A stretch of 64,000 nt of DNA from Clitoria ternatea (taxonomy: Eukaryota; Streptophyta; Magnoliopsida; Fabales; Fabaceae). The DNA lies in NCBI GenBank assembly GCA_037962975.1, contig CM075669.1, forward strand, positions 117,506,501 to 117,570,500, in the 5' to 3' direction. Shown here piece after piece: positions 52,894-63,727 of the stretch (position 1 is its first letter; each line of letters starts with the position of its first letter). The notes below the pieces were generated by a model that had not been told where the DNA came from, searched no databases, and was given only the letters and a program-made list of their open reading frames with translations. The position numbers were made by a program, and so were the translations under genes.

Positions 52894-55546
52894 TGTAACA
52901 TCCCCGTTTTAAAATTTAGTGCTGAATAAAGAATGAACCATTAAGACTTGATTTCAACTAGAAATAACTGTTAAGTGCATTTAACTAAGTGGGTTTAAGC
53001 CATTAAAATATTAAAAATGGTGATGGTCAAGGATGGAGTGGAGTGCACGTGGCTGCTGCAGCACACACTCTCCCATCCCACTCTTCTCTTATTCATGCGC
53101 ATGTACACGCCTATATATATATATATCGTGAGCCTTTAGTGAGGAACGCACTTACTCTTCTTCAGACTCTCTCCTCCGTCACTTCATCCTCTACTTCCTC
53201 TCTTCGTCTTCATCTTTCTTCTTCTTCCATCTTACTCTTCGCTCTCGGAGATCTTGATTCCAGTACTGAAGAACGAACCACATTTCATCCCAGAATCAGG
53301 CGCAGAATACGACAAAGCCAAGGAAGACCGGACGAACCAGGAGAAGGACATCGGACCCAACAACAAGAACGGAAAAGGTTTCTGAGGTTCTTCTAAAGGT
53401 AGGGGGCGCTTGCATGTCGAATGCATGGTCTAAGAACGGTACCGGATGAATGTATCGCTGAGTGCGTGTGTGTGTGTGCATGTTTTTATAATCATTAGAA
53501 CTGATGCTGTGCATGTGTGCATGTATTCACAATTACTAAAACTGATGCATGAGTTGAGATTCTGATAGTGATCTTCGTGGTGATGGCGTAGTCTGCTCGT
53601 GGATGATAATGATGGATCTATTTTGTTGTCACTATGAAAAGTATGTATGTGCATGTTCTTAATTGGATTGCTCAAGGTTGTTAGTCTGATGACCGATTGT
53701 AACATGCGCTGGTGTGACTGACTGAATGATGACGAGTAGTGGAGGATATTCGTTCTTACTTAATGACTACGGTAATGTGTTCATGGCGCGATGATGTGTA
53801 ATAATAATAAATGTGTTAGTTGCATGAGTAAGAGTGGGGTGACCCATGGAAGGTCAAGAACCCCAAGGGAAATGACTTCCAGTTACCAACCCTGGCTAGA
53901 TCCCAATAGAGCTCGTGGTAGCCGTTGGAGCTAGAGAAGTGAGTCTCGAGACGCCGTGGGGGGCCGGTGCCACCTGGTAAGAGCTGAGGGACGAGGGGCC
54001 AAAAGAAAAAGGGGGCCGTAACTGAGAGTCTTTACCCGAGTCGGATCCGCAGGCATGCATATAGAAATAAGGCCGATCGTGGTGATGTATAAATCTGTAT
54101 ATGTGCATGTGTATGATTTTTGAATGCATGAATATATATTTAGATGTGGAATAAACTCTGTGAATTATGTGTGTCATGAATGTTGTTTGAATTGTATGAA
54201 TTTGGTTACTTGAGAAAGGTTGAATGATAGCAGGAGCGTGTACTGACGCTGATACCGAGTCTGTGAGTATCATTTTACATGTAAAAGCTCACCCCTGCAG
54301 TGGCCATTTTCAGTGAATGTCTCTCGTGAGGAGAATCAGAAGCAGAGCTGGAATGCTGGGCGGAGTGCTGATGCATTTCGAAGGTTTAATTAAGGCGTTG
54401 TTAGATGAAGCCCGGACTGGCTCATACCGGATATTAATGTTTTTTTTGGGGATGAATAGAACTTTATGAACAAGAAGAAGTCTGATTCTGCATTGTAAAT
54501 ATTAATATACACTCTTATGTACATATAGATGTATGGTTTTGGTGTGTGTGATGCTATGTGCTGCCTTGTTTTATAATTATGCTTTAATAGATACGCAGGG
54601 ACAGTCTGATTGAGCAGGTTATAGCTAAGTCCGAATGAACCGAGAATTGTCTTTAGGAAAACTTATGTCGGATACGCTGGGCGGAGTCGTACCCCGCCCG
54701 AAGTGTGGGAGCAATTCGCCCAAGCGTGAGGACTCACGCTGAAGCGAGGAATTACCAGAGCGAGGTATCGACCATTATCCTTTCCTATCCGTTGTGATAC
54801 TAACGTAATCCGGACCCCGGTGTTGAACCCCGGATTTGGGCGTTATGGCTAAGTCCGCCCAGGCGTTGTCATATTTAGTTGAGTTGGGCGGAATAGGTTC
54901 AGACTCTTCCTTCTTCCACAACCTACTAACGTATATGTACCCTGTAACTTCTCATTTTTCTGAGTGAAAGGCGAATGTGAGGATTTACTTAGTGGACCCT
55001 TGTCCACACCCGATGGAGGAAACTACCTTGTAGTAGTGTTAAAGAGGCGCTATGTAGATTTCGTTTAGGCGGCATCATACCTCGCCCAAGTAACTAGGAC
55101 AGCCCGCCCAAGATAAATATACCCCGCCTAGCCAAGTAGGATGATTCTAACTTCGCTTTCCACCAAATGCTATGCGTGTGAATGTATTAACATATTTCCC
55201 TTATCTATTCCTCCTGTTGAGTGATCAGTATTTCTCGAAGGGAAGCCTCGGTGCGAAATTTCTTCTATCCGCTGCTGTATTACCATACTCCGCCTGGACG
55301 GTGTAAGACCCCGTCTGAGCGAATAAACGGTGTTGTGCAATCCGCCCTAGTGTTGGTGCGTTACGATAAACCCATTGAGCCGGCCCCAGTTTTTTTTAGC
55401 TTCCCTGTAGGTTGCTTTATGCGCGTGAATGTTCTTAGTTTTCCCCATTGCCTGCTCCCTTCTACATCAAATGTTACGTGACTGTTTTTGTGAAAAATTT
55501 TCTCATATTTTGGGATTTATTAGTCGCAAATAATTAGGGTGTTACA
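52894..55546 (+). repeat. Element C 3' LTR
   Basis: 2653 bp, from TGTAACATCC to GGGTGTTACA. Differences from the 5' LTR seen by eye: the third base of the terminus, T/C next to the TATA tract, G/A near 53336, A/G near 54649, and one extra T in a T-run near 55390. Followed by TSD ATTTG. Confidence 0.96.
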
Positions 55547-55551
55547 ATTTG

Positions 55552-56275
55552 CATCCAAATATATGAAAATAGGAAATATTTGGTTTTCTTCCTTTGTAAA
55601 GTTCAAAGGGGGTTTTCATTAGAATAGGCCTAATCAAACATCTATTTATCACGTGAGAAGCGGTACTTACCGCATCGGCCCAAAAATGTTTCACAATGTT
55701 ATTTTCATTTAATATGGTTCTTGCAAGCTCCACCAAAGATCTATTTTTCCTTTCAACCACTCCATTTTGTTGTGGAGTTCTAGGAGCTGAAAAATTGTGT
55801 TCAATAACATGTTTTTCACAAAACTTTTCAAATGATTGGTTTTTAAATTCTCCCCCATGATCGGTTCTTATGGATGCAATCTTTGAATTTTGTTTATTTT
55901 GGATAACCTTGGCTAGTTTCTTAAATGCATGATATGCTTTAATTTTGTGAGTAAGAAACAAGGTCCATGTATATCTTGAATAGTCGTCTACAATTACTAG
56001 ACCATAGTAATTACCACCAAAGCTTTTAATTTTGGAAGGTCCAAATAGATCCATGTGCAAAAGTTGTAAAGGCCTTTGAGTAGAAACAATGTTTTTAGCT
56101 TGAAAAGATCCCTTTACTTGTTTTCCCTTTTGACACGCATCATAAAATTTATTTTTAAATTTGAGCTTTGGTAAACCAATTACTAATTCTTTAGAAACAA
56201 GTTTGTTTAGATGGTCTACATGTATATGTGTTATTCTTCTATGCCATAACCATGATTCATCCTTTTATGTAGTAA
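55552..56275 (-). pseudogene. Element D GAG-pre-integrase and integrase relic
   Basis: On the minus strand, WLWHRRITHIHVDHLNKL (about 56255, the zinc-binding GAG-pre-integrase) and DACQKGKQVKGSF lead into the integrase core. There HMDLFGPSKI (about 56055), IRTDHGGEFKN (about 55870) and TPQQNGVVERKNR (about 55765) carry the Asp, Asp and Glu residues. It is cut at 55552 by element C and resumes at 45477 in frame register with the FGCK/CFVLNN junction. The upstream side is lost at about 56276. Confidence 0.9.
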
Positions 56276-56530
56276 GTCACTAAAACTCAAATACTTTTAT
56301 GTTATTTGTATGGTACTTTATTTTAAACTTTAGTGGAAAGACTTGTTGATTTATTGTATGTTACTTTAATTAGTACTTGTATAGATTGAATTGTATTGGG
56401 AACTCTTCTGTTTGTAACAGGGTAACTATTTAAACTTGGAAATGTTACATTTATAGGGGAGACTCTGTCGGAATTTTGGGAGTCTCCCTAGATTGTGTGT
56501 TGTTATACTCCTGATATAATGGTTGTCATT

Positions 56531-57745
56531 ACAGCTTTGTTGATATTAGTCGTACTACCAAAGCGATTACTAAGGTTTTAAAGGCCTAGTGGGATGGTCC
56601 ATATATATCTTGGACAGATGCTGGGAAGGTTGTCCAAGATAGGTGGTTTGACACCTTCTCGGTAAGTTACCACATCAATTTGTTGTGATTTGATTTGTAA
56701 AATAGACCTTTTATTAATTTTGATTTCTCATTTCATTTTATAGCGTGATTATTAGTGGGCAGAGGGTATGATTGAGGAGATTAGGAAGGTCTTTGCCACA
56801 AAGACCTCCAAAATCATCAAGAGTACCCTTTGGAAGGTGAGGGACAAGGGTGAGTGCCCTCGTTGGATCCCCGAGGACCATTGGGACGGGATGGTCCAGA
56901 AGTGGGGCGGTGTCCCGTTCCACCAGACGGGTGCTTGGAACAGGGCAAATAGAGCTGCCGATGCTGCAGCCTCAGTTTACATTAGGGGTAGCATTTCAAC
57001 CCTCGAGCATAAGAAAAGATTTGTAAGTATATTTATGTTAAACATTTCTATTATGATTCATCTGACATGTTTATAAATAATAATCTCAATGTTTTTTGTC
57101 CACCACAGGAGCTGAGGGAGCACCGGGAGCCTTCTTTATTTGAGGTCATGCAAATGACCAAGAAGAACAAAGCCGGTGCTTGGGTAAACCAGAAGACTAT
57201 AGATCTAGCGGTATTTACTTTCAACTCACACATGCTTATAATTTACAAATCAGCTTACTAATCCTATCAGTGTTTTTGAATTTACAAGAGGCGTATCAGG
57301 CCAGGAGGGCCGAGAAGGAGGCGGACCTGGTGGCTTTGACTCCTGAACAAGAGGTTCCTCCCACCCTGTCTTGTTTTGATGACAACGCCATCTATATGGA
57401 GGCTGTTGGCGGTGTGAACAAGAAAGGGAGGGTCTTTGGATTGGGTGGCGTCGACACGCAGCTGGCGAAAAAGGGGAAGACCCCTTCCTCTTTCTCTTCG
57501 TCTGGTCTTCCGATTGAGGTTGTTCAGGTAATTCAAAACTTGAACAACGAGCTACAAGAGGAGCGACGTCAGAGGCAGCTTTTGGAGGAGCGGGCCGAGG
57601 CGGACCGACAACGGGCCGAGGAGCAGCACGCCGAGACTCGTCGGCAACTTGCTCAGCAGCAGGAACTACTGATGCAGTTGATGGCGAGGCTACCTCCCCC
57701 CACTTCCCAGGCGCCCCCCACCACCACCGGATCCCCCACCACCAT
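56531..57745 (+). pseudogene. CACTA-associated ORF (Ptta/En/Spm family), split by introns
   Basis: Exons can be traced across GT-AG sites: about 56531-56668; 56743-57022 (KSTLWKVRDKGECPRWIPED, WDGMVQKWGGVPFHQTGAWN, NRAADAAASVYIRGS); 57109-57210 (ELREHREPSLFEVMQMTKKN, ending TIDLA); and 57291 to about 57745 (AYQARRAEKEADL onwards). The last exon has a Gln/Glu/Arg-rich coiled-coil-like segment (ELQEERRQRQLLEERAEADR) and then a Pro/Thr-rich end. The second exon is characteristic of the plant Transposase_24 family found in CACTA elements. Stops occur near 56590 and 56753, and the start is missing, so this is a relic. Its exact role in transposition is not known to me. Confidence 0.72.
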
Positions 57746-58091
57746 GATTGTATTTTTATTATGTATACACATTGTATATTTCATTTACAGTTTTTATATT
57801 ATATTCCATTCAGTATTTATTTTGTCATTCTTCATTTATTATATCAATATTTATTGGTAATTAAATTCAAAGAAAAACGCCTTATTCTGATTATCATTAA
57901 TAATTTAACCTATTTGATAAATAAATTTAATCTATTATTTTGTTTTTAATAATAATTTAATATTTTAAAAAAATTATTCAAATTTAATTATAAAATTTTA
58001 TCAGCCAATACAAAATATTAATCAACATTTTTAAAGTTAAATTAACAAAACCTATAAATATTTAACCAATTTTTTTAAAAAATAAAAATTC
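57746..58091 (+). other. AT-rich segment of the CACTA element
   Basis: Over 75% A+T by appearance, no ORF of note. The polypeptide reading into it from the last exon is hydrophobic and probably meaningless. Confidence 0.6.
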
Positions 58092-58640
58092 CCATTAGCG
58101 ACGGACAAAGATGGTCGCTATATGACTACCAATAGTGACGGAGGCAAGTGGTCGCTATATGGCTACCCATAGCGACGGACAAGTGCGGTCGCTGGGAGGC
58201 AACTGTTAACGACAGATTCATTGGTCGCTATAAGGCTACCCATAGCGACGCCCAAAAGTGGTCGTAGTGTGTTGTTAATAGCGATGGCCAAAAGTGGTTG
58301 CAGTGTGCTGTTAATCGTGACGGATATGTGAGGTCGCTGTATGGCTACTAATAACAACGTCGTAAATCCGTCGCTATATGGCTACTAGTAGCGACGGGGT
58401 CGTGGTGGTCGCTGAACGTGGTCAGTTAGCGACGGCTGAAGTAAGTGAAGTAGAGACCATGCTAGCGACAGCGTTTTGCTGTCGGCATTTTAGCGACGGC
58501 GTTTCTGTGGTCGCTGATCTATCTTCGATGAAGGTTTTAGCAACGGGCGTTTGGCCGTCTGAAATATCGTCGCTAGGCCTCTTAGTGACGGCCTTGGCAT
58601 GGATTAGCGACCAATTGTGTCCGTTGCTAACAGGTGTTTT
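58092..58640. repeat. TAGCGAC/GTCGCTA subterminal hairpin array
   Basis: About a dozen units in 550 bp. Each unit has TAGCGACGG, some 8-12 variable bases, then GGTCGCTA, so each can fold into a hairpin. Examples start at 58096, 58171, 58240, 58387 and 58491. Decayed units read TAACGACAG or TAGTGACGG. Subterminal arrays of this kind bind the TNPA-like protein in En/Spm elements. Its position next to the right end supports the CACTA call. A reading frame of 88 codons at 58378-58644 is incidental. Confidence 0.88.
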
Positions 58641-58672
58641 TTAGTTGTGCTTGGTGTTGATGTTTGGGTCTC

Positions 58673-59879
58673 TGATAAGTGTTTATTATACATTAATTTC
58701 ATGATTCAATTGGAATCATTTTGTAAAGAATTCAATGAGATTGGTGAATAATTAAAGAAAGTTAAACATGAAATCTCTTATGAAAGATACATTGCGTGCA
58801 AATATTATTTTACCAAAATTCTTGAAGAGATGTAGGAACTACAAGAAAATAACAAAAAACCAGGAAGCTGGGTCATGTCATGAAGAATTGAAGCATTGCA
58901 TCTTCCCTTGTCACGCTTAGAGTTGCTTAAGTGAAGGAGAAAAATGCATCAGGCCACTTCCACGCTTGAGCGTGAGAAGGGGACGCTCAAGCGTGATCCC
59001 GAGCTCTCTTAAGCATGACCTTGGGTGTGATTGGCACGCTTGAGCATGTCTTGAGCATGGCTTGGGTGTTTAAAGCATGAAGAAGTTCAACCTGAGCGTG
59101 AAAAATCTAAAACTCACGCTTGAGCGTAGGCACAGGAGCTTAAGCGTGGCATGAAGAGGAAAACCCCACGCTGGAGTGTGGCAAGGAGAGATCAAGCATG
59201 TACAAGACAGTGGACATCAGGGTCTTTCACGCTTGAGCGTGACCACCTACGCTCAAACGTGAGTCATGCAGTATGGAGTTTTTAATTAAATATAGGCCAA
59301 TGGTGCAATGCCATCACACCCACTTCTGCATGACTCTGCATGTCTCTGACCACCTCTGAATGGCCACTCAGCAAGTGGGGGGTTGCGCTCAAGCTTGGAA
59401 GGAGAAGCCTAAGCGTGACTACTCTATAAATAAGAGAAGAACAGAGAAGCAAATCATCCATCTCTTGCATCCCATCATCTTCAGCATTTAATCATTCCTT
59501 TCATTTCCAATTTCTTCGTGTATTCATTACCTTTGTAGAGTGAAAATACAAGGCATGAGTAGCTAAATCCATTCATTGGGATTGGTGGTGATCATTCAAA
59601 CCCCAAAGTAATGCTGCTATAAGTTTTTCATTTATATAACAAGATCTGATGATTTTTGTATTTCATTGTGCACTTAATGCCTGGAAGTACTTGATCACTA
59701 TTTTCTTGCCTTTAGTTTTCTTAAGTATATTGGGAAATAACTTGTGAGAGTAGATCTGAATGAAATACTCATTATGAGTAGATAACCAGGGATGGTATCT
59801 AACGTAGTGAACGTCTAAACAATCGATCGATAATGCTGGAATGATTTCAAAGTGGCTGAGGGATCAGCAGGTTGAAAAT
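58673..59879 (+). repeat. Element E 5' LTR and leader
   Basis: The U3 part contains the CACGCTTGAGCGTG palindrome cluster (58960-59415). The TATA box (TATAAATAAG) is at 59425-59434. The LTR end cannot be placed, because no clear primer site is visible between 59700 and 59880. It was probably lost or mutated. Confidence 0.7.
58960..59415. repeat. CACGCTCAAGCGTG palindrome cluster, LTR copy (element E)
   Basis: About 14 full or partial copies of CACGCTTGAGCGTG or its complement, for example at 58961, 58990, 59225 and 59390, placed upstream of the TATA box. Many decayed copies read GCTTGAGCATG or ACGCTCAAACGTG. The perfect form is self-complementary. Confidence 0.88.
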
Positions 59880-61626
59880 AGGGGATGACAACAGCAACAA
59901 TGAAAATCCACCTAGAAGAACACTGGGAGTTATGCATTACAACAAGGACCCAGACATTATTCAAGCATTACTATTCCAAATACAATATGGGCCATAAAAA
60001 TGAAACCTACTTTTCTTAGTTTAATTAGTTCCCACCAAGTCCATGGAATGACAAGTGAAGATCCATATACTCACTTGGCCACATTCTATGAATTAGTTGG
60101 AACTATGGATTTTGAACAAGAAGTAATTGAAGCTGCATATCTAAGATTGTTTCCTTTCTCTTTAGCAGGTAAAGCAAAAGAATGGCTCCAATCCCATCCA
60201 AATCAAAGCTTGAATAGTTGGGACACAGCGGAAGAAAAATTCTTGTAAAGATTTTTCCCCCCATCTAGATTCATCAAGGCTAAGTCAGACATAACAACAT
60301 TCAAATAAGGCTAAGATGAACCTTTCTGTAAGGCATGGGAACATTTTAAGTCACTGTTGAGAAAATGCCCAAATGATGGTTTAGAAGATATAGCCCAACT
60401 GAATATCTTCTACAGTGGTCTGAAGGCTGAGACTAAAATGATACTAGATGCAGCAGCAAGAGGTACCATGATGACAGTGGATGCTGACCAAGCCACAAGG
60501 ATAATAGAAGCTTTATCTTCAATAGATAACCAAGCTCAACATGACCGTCAGCAAGTTCAAAGGAAAGGAGTCCTTGACTTAAACACCACAAATGTTATTC
60601 TAGCTCAGAACAAAATTCTGACTCAATAATTGGAAGCATTGACTTAAAAAATAGCCAATCTTCCACAACAATTACATGCAGTGCAATCATGACAACCAGT
60701 GCAACAACAAATACCTGCAACATGTAATTTCTATGGAGGAGATCATCCAAATGAAAACTGTGGCTCACAAGAAGCAGTTGTATATTTCATGAACAACCAA
60801 GGAAGGTCCGACGATTTCAATTTAAATTTTTCTAACCAACCATTTCAGGGATAGAGAAGTAACCAAAATCAAGGCCAAGGATGGAAGCAAGAGCCCAACT
60901 CTTCAAATAAACCATATCAAAGCAATGGTCCTTCCTTGATGGAGAGAACTTCTAGAATAAAGGACACCTTAGAAAAATTTATGCAAGCTTCTCTCACAAG
61001 TCAAAAGAATACTGAGGCATCAATCAAGAACCTGGAAACATAATTGGGACAGCTAGCCCGACAAGTTGCTGAAAACCAGAAGCCTCAGTATGGAGCAAAC
61101 ACTAAAACAAACCTAATAGAGAAATGCAAGGCTGTGACCACACTAAATGAGGAAACAACTGAGCTGGAAGGTGGACATAGTGCTATCATCCATAAGGCAG
61201 TACCTCATAACACCAAAGATCCAGGGAGTTTTTCTATTCCTGTCACTATTGGAAATCTTTCCAAAAGAAATGCTTTATTAGATCTTGGTGCTAGTATAAA
61301 TTTGATGCCATTATCTATATTTAAAAAGATAGGGGATTTTAAAGTAAGGCCATCAAAAATGACTTTAAAACTGGCAGATCAATCAGTAAAAACCCCTTAT
61401 GGTATTGCTGAAAATGTTTTGTTAAAAATAGATAAATTTGAATTCCATATGGATTTTGTTATCATAGATATAGAGGAAGATTCTGAAGTTCCTCTAATAC
61501 TGGGGAGACCATTTATGAAAGCAGCCAAAGTCATCATAGATGTGGATGATAGATAAAAGTGCGAATGCAAGAAGAAGAAGTCAATTTTGCTATGGTTGAA
61601 ACAAATAAATACTCAGAAGATGAGTA
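59880..61626 (+). pseudogene. Element E gag-protease relic
   Basis: Gag segments appear at 59880-59991 (DNSNNENPPRRTLG), 60000-60248 (MKPTFLSLISSHQVHGM, PFSLAGKAKEWLQSHP) and 60357-60629. A damaged knuckle CNFYGGDHPNENC near 60721 has Tyr in place of the second Cys. The protease at 61044-61556 has LLDLGASINLMPLS and LILGRPFMKAAK. Stops lie near 59992, 60247, 60628 and 61553. The protease block is well kept, while Gag is broken in at least three places. Coding similarity fades at 61626, where RT should begin. Confidence 0.88.
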
Positions 61627-61989
61627 AAGCTGCTTTAAGACATATATGGAAGACAAAGTCACCTAAACACTCTTGAAAGGATTTTAAATCTGAATGAAAG
61701 AAGGTCAAGGCCATACTAGGGAAAAAAGGTAGGAAAACTCAACACTCTCATCCACTAACTCCATGATCCATATTGAAAAATCTATCAGGCGTCAAGCTAA
61801 AGATGATAAACAAGCGCTTTTGGGAGGCAACCAAATCTTTTATATTTTCCTTTAAATTTTGTTGATTTCAATTTAATAAAATTTGTGTGTTGTGTTTGAA
61901 GTTTTCTTACCTTTATTTTTAGGTCAACTCATCACATCCATGAACCAACTTTAAAGTGCCAAATGCTAAGTTCAAAAGAAAGAACAAGT
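61627..61989 (+). other. Element E post-coding spacer
   Basis: No gene. Holds GCTTTTGGGAGGCAACC near 61815, the counterpart of 23433 in element A, and so lies past the deleted pol region. Confidence 0.6.
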
Positions 61990-62225
61990 TTTAGCCAATA
62001 TCAAGCATCACGCTCAAGCGTAACTGGCCACGCTCAAGCTAGGAAATTCACTTTTAATTCTGTCTTAAATTCACTCAAGCGAATGGTCTCAAGCTTGAGC
62101 AAGGAAAGAAAATAAAGTATCAGGTTTATACACGCTCAAGCATGAGTATCCACGCTTGAGCGTGGCCAGGTAAGTGACATTCTATTTGATCCACGCTCAA
62201 GCGTAGAAATCACGCTTAAGCTTGA
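61990..62225. repeat. CACGCTCAAGCGTG palindrome cluster, internal copy (element E)
   Basis: About eight copies or variants (for example 62008, 62030, 62129, 62151 and 62192), with the same core as in the 5' LTR 3 kb upstream. It lies between the post-pol spacer and the ORF relic at 62251. Confidence 0.88.
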
Positions 62226-62250
62226 CAACAAAAAAAATAAAGTCTATCTT

Positions 62251-62472
62251 ATGCACCTACATCATGGCCTATACTATAACATTCCTGCAGGCCAACATAA
62301 CCCCTGGATGGACCATGCTCATTGTGGAGCATACATTGCATGGCCTGGGGACAGTCCTACCTTACCAAGGAGGGGTGAGACAGCAGGGTCATCATCATCA
62401 CAGCCACCTCCATCAAGGGAACCTGAGCAAGACGATTCAGAATCAAAAGAGGAAGAAGATGATGAGTGGTGA
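62251..62472 (+). pseudogene. Possible tail of an ORF3 (env-like) in element E
   Basis: 73 codons ending in a Ser/Pro stretch and an acidic tail (SSSSQPPPSREPEQ, then ESKEEEDDEW). YIAWPGDSPTLP before it is reminiscent of C-terminal parts of env-like proteins of legume Athila relatives. The position after the motif cluster fits ORF3. No upstream part of such an ORF is seen, so it is at most a remnant. Confidence 0.35.
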
Positions 62473-63711
62473 GTTTTTATTGCTTTTTATTGCTTTCTCA
62501 AACTGACATTTTATGCTTTTTACTTTGAGTTCTCTTTAGTTTTAATAGTTTGATATTACTACAGTATTTGCTTTGATAATTTTGATGACTTGAAATTTCT
62601 CTGTGATTATGTGTTTTGATTGTTTGGATGCAATATTACATGCTTTAAGCTGTAATAATTTGAAAACCTAACCAAGAACCAATCTTGTGTGAACAAGAAA
62701 AGATTTTTTTTAGATAGTAACATTGATTTTGAAAGGCCAATTGGCTGAATTGAGAACCAAGAAAATGAAATAAATGTACATTTGAAATTGTTAACATGCT
62801 TGAACCTCTTACTGTTAGAAATTTAGAGTATGCCTTTAAACCTGGTGAGAAGTGAACAATTAAACAGTGAGAGCCTCATTAATTGTTAAGTTTGCATTAC
62901 CTAATTTTCTGATCAACTATTTTCTTAAGAAATAAGCAAGGAAATGATCAAGGCATTTTTGAAAACACAGATAGCCCAGAGCCAAAAAGCCACCCTCAAA
63001 AATTTATTCCATTCTTTGGTAGCCCAATTGAGCCAAAAGTTTTTGAAAACGTCCTAACCTAAGCATGAAACATAAAATCATACCTTAGCAGCATGCTTAA
63101 TGAGAAAGGAGCATAAAATACTTTTTCAAAAGGTGTGAAAGAAATGGAGGCCGAAAAAGAAAATGCAAAAAGAAAAATAGTAAATTCTCCAAAAAGTATG
63201 TGAAAGAGCTGGAGGAAATTAAAGTAGATAAAGAATTCTAAAGTTTAAACCCAAAGAAGAAGCCTTCTAAAAACAGTTAACTGAAGTACTTATACTCTTC
63301 TTTGTGCATGCGATTTGAAAACCAAGAAAAACCAAGAATTCTTGTTAGCCCAGCCTCATTACAACCTTAAAAGACCTTTTTGATCCTTGTTGTTCTTTTG
63401 ATTTTGGTTTGATTGGAAATGACTGGTAATGTTAATTAGGAAGTTGTAATGATGGATGTGTGAAACAAACACTTGGTGAGAAATAATGAGAAGCTCTTTA
63501 TTCTTACAGCATTTGGTTACTTGCTTTGTGAAAAAAAAAACTAAATTATGCATTATATTTCAAAGGAATGGGTATTAAAGATGTTATTTGCCTAAAAGAA
63601 GTTAAACTATGATTACTATCTTTAAAAAGTTTGTTTACAACTAGGACTCTGATCTTCATGAATGCTTGTTTCTTAAATCCTACTATTTTTGCTTGAGGAC
63701 AAGCAAAACTC
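62473..63711 (+). other. Element E 3' noncoding spacer
   Basis: No ORF of note. It includes a purine-rich stretch at 63120-63260 (GAAAAAGAAAATGC-like) comparable to 27765-27960 in element A. Confidence 0.65.
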
Positions 63712-63727
63712 TAGGTTGGGGAGAGTT
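63712..63727 (+). promoter_or_regulatory. Element E polypurine tract
   Basis: AGGTTGGGGAGAGTT before the 3' LTR start at 63728, following GAGGACAAGCAAAACTC. Matches the layout of element A. Confidence 0.8.

Larger units (their letters stand above)
45483..55546 (+). mobile_element. Element C: intact Tekay chromovirus, very recent insertion
   Basis: 10,064 bp. LTRs of 2652 and 2653 bp differ at about five positions by eye. The flanking ATTTG duplications (45478-45482 and 55547-55551) are exact. The tRNA-iMet primer site (48138), a single 1476-codon gag-pol and a polypurine tract (52881) are all intact. It split the integrase gene of element D, in the opposite orientation. It has everything known to be needed for autonomous transposition. 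Confidence 0.97.
39857..56275 (-). mobile_element. Element D: Sirevirus-like Ty1/copia element, interrupted
   Basis: Minus-strand order: GAG-pre-integrase and integrase (56275-55552), the same integrase continuing after element C at 45477, RT and RNase H (to 43589), env-like ORF3 relic (42872-41902), polypurine tract, 3' LTR (41404-39857). Domain order integrase-RT is that of copia. A third env-like ORF after pol and multicopy palindromic motifs point to the Sirevirus (SIRE1/Maximus) lineage. The 5' end with gag is not seen: it is cut by the CACTA element at about 56276 and may lie beyond 64000. Confidence 0.82.
56276..58649 (+). mobile_element. CACTA (En/Spm) transposon, deletion derivative
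   Basis: It contains exons of a plant En/Spm-type ORF and then an AT-rich stretch and a TAGCGAC subterminal repeat array. The right end TTTTTTAGTTGTG at 58649 reads CACAACTAAAAAACACC on the other strand, a mutated CACTA terminus. A left CACTAAAAC occurs at 56281, but no subterminal repeats follow it and 3-bp TSDs do not match, so the true left end is uncertain. The main transposase gene is absent, so the element cannot move by itself. Confidence 0.72.

Noticed and set aside
56281..56297. CACTAAAAC as the left terminus of the CACTA element
   Set aside because: It has no subterminal TAGCGAC repeats and no matching 3-bp duplication (AGT left, CTT right). It could be chance, so the left boundary is kept open.
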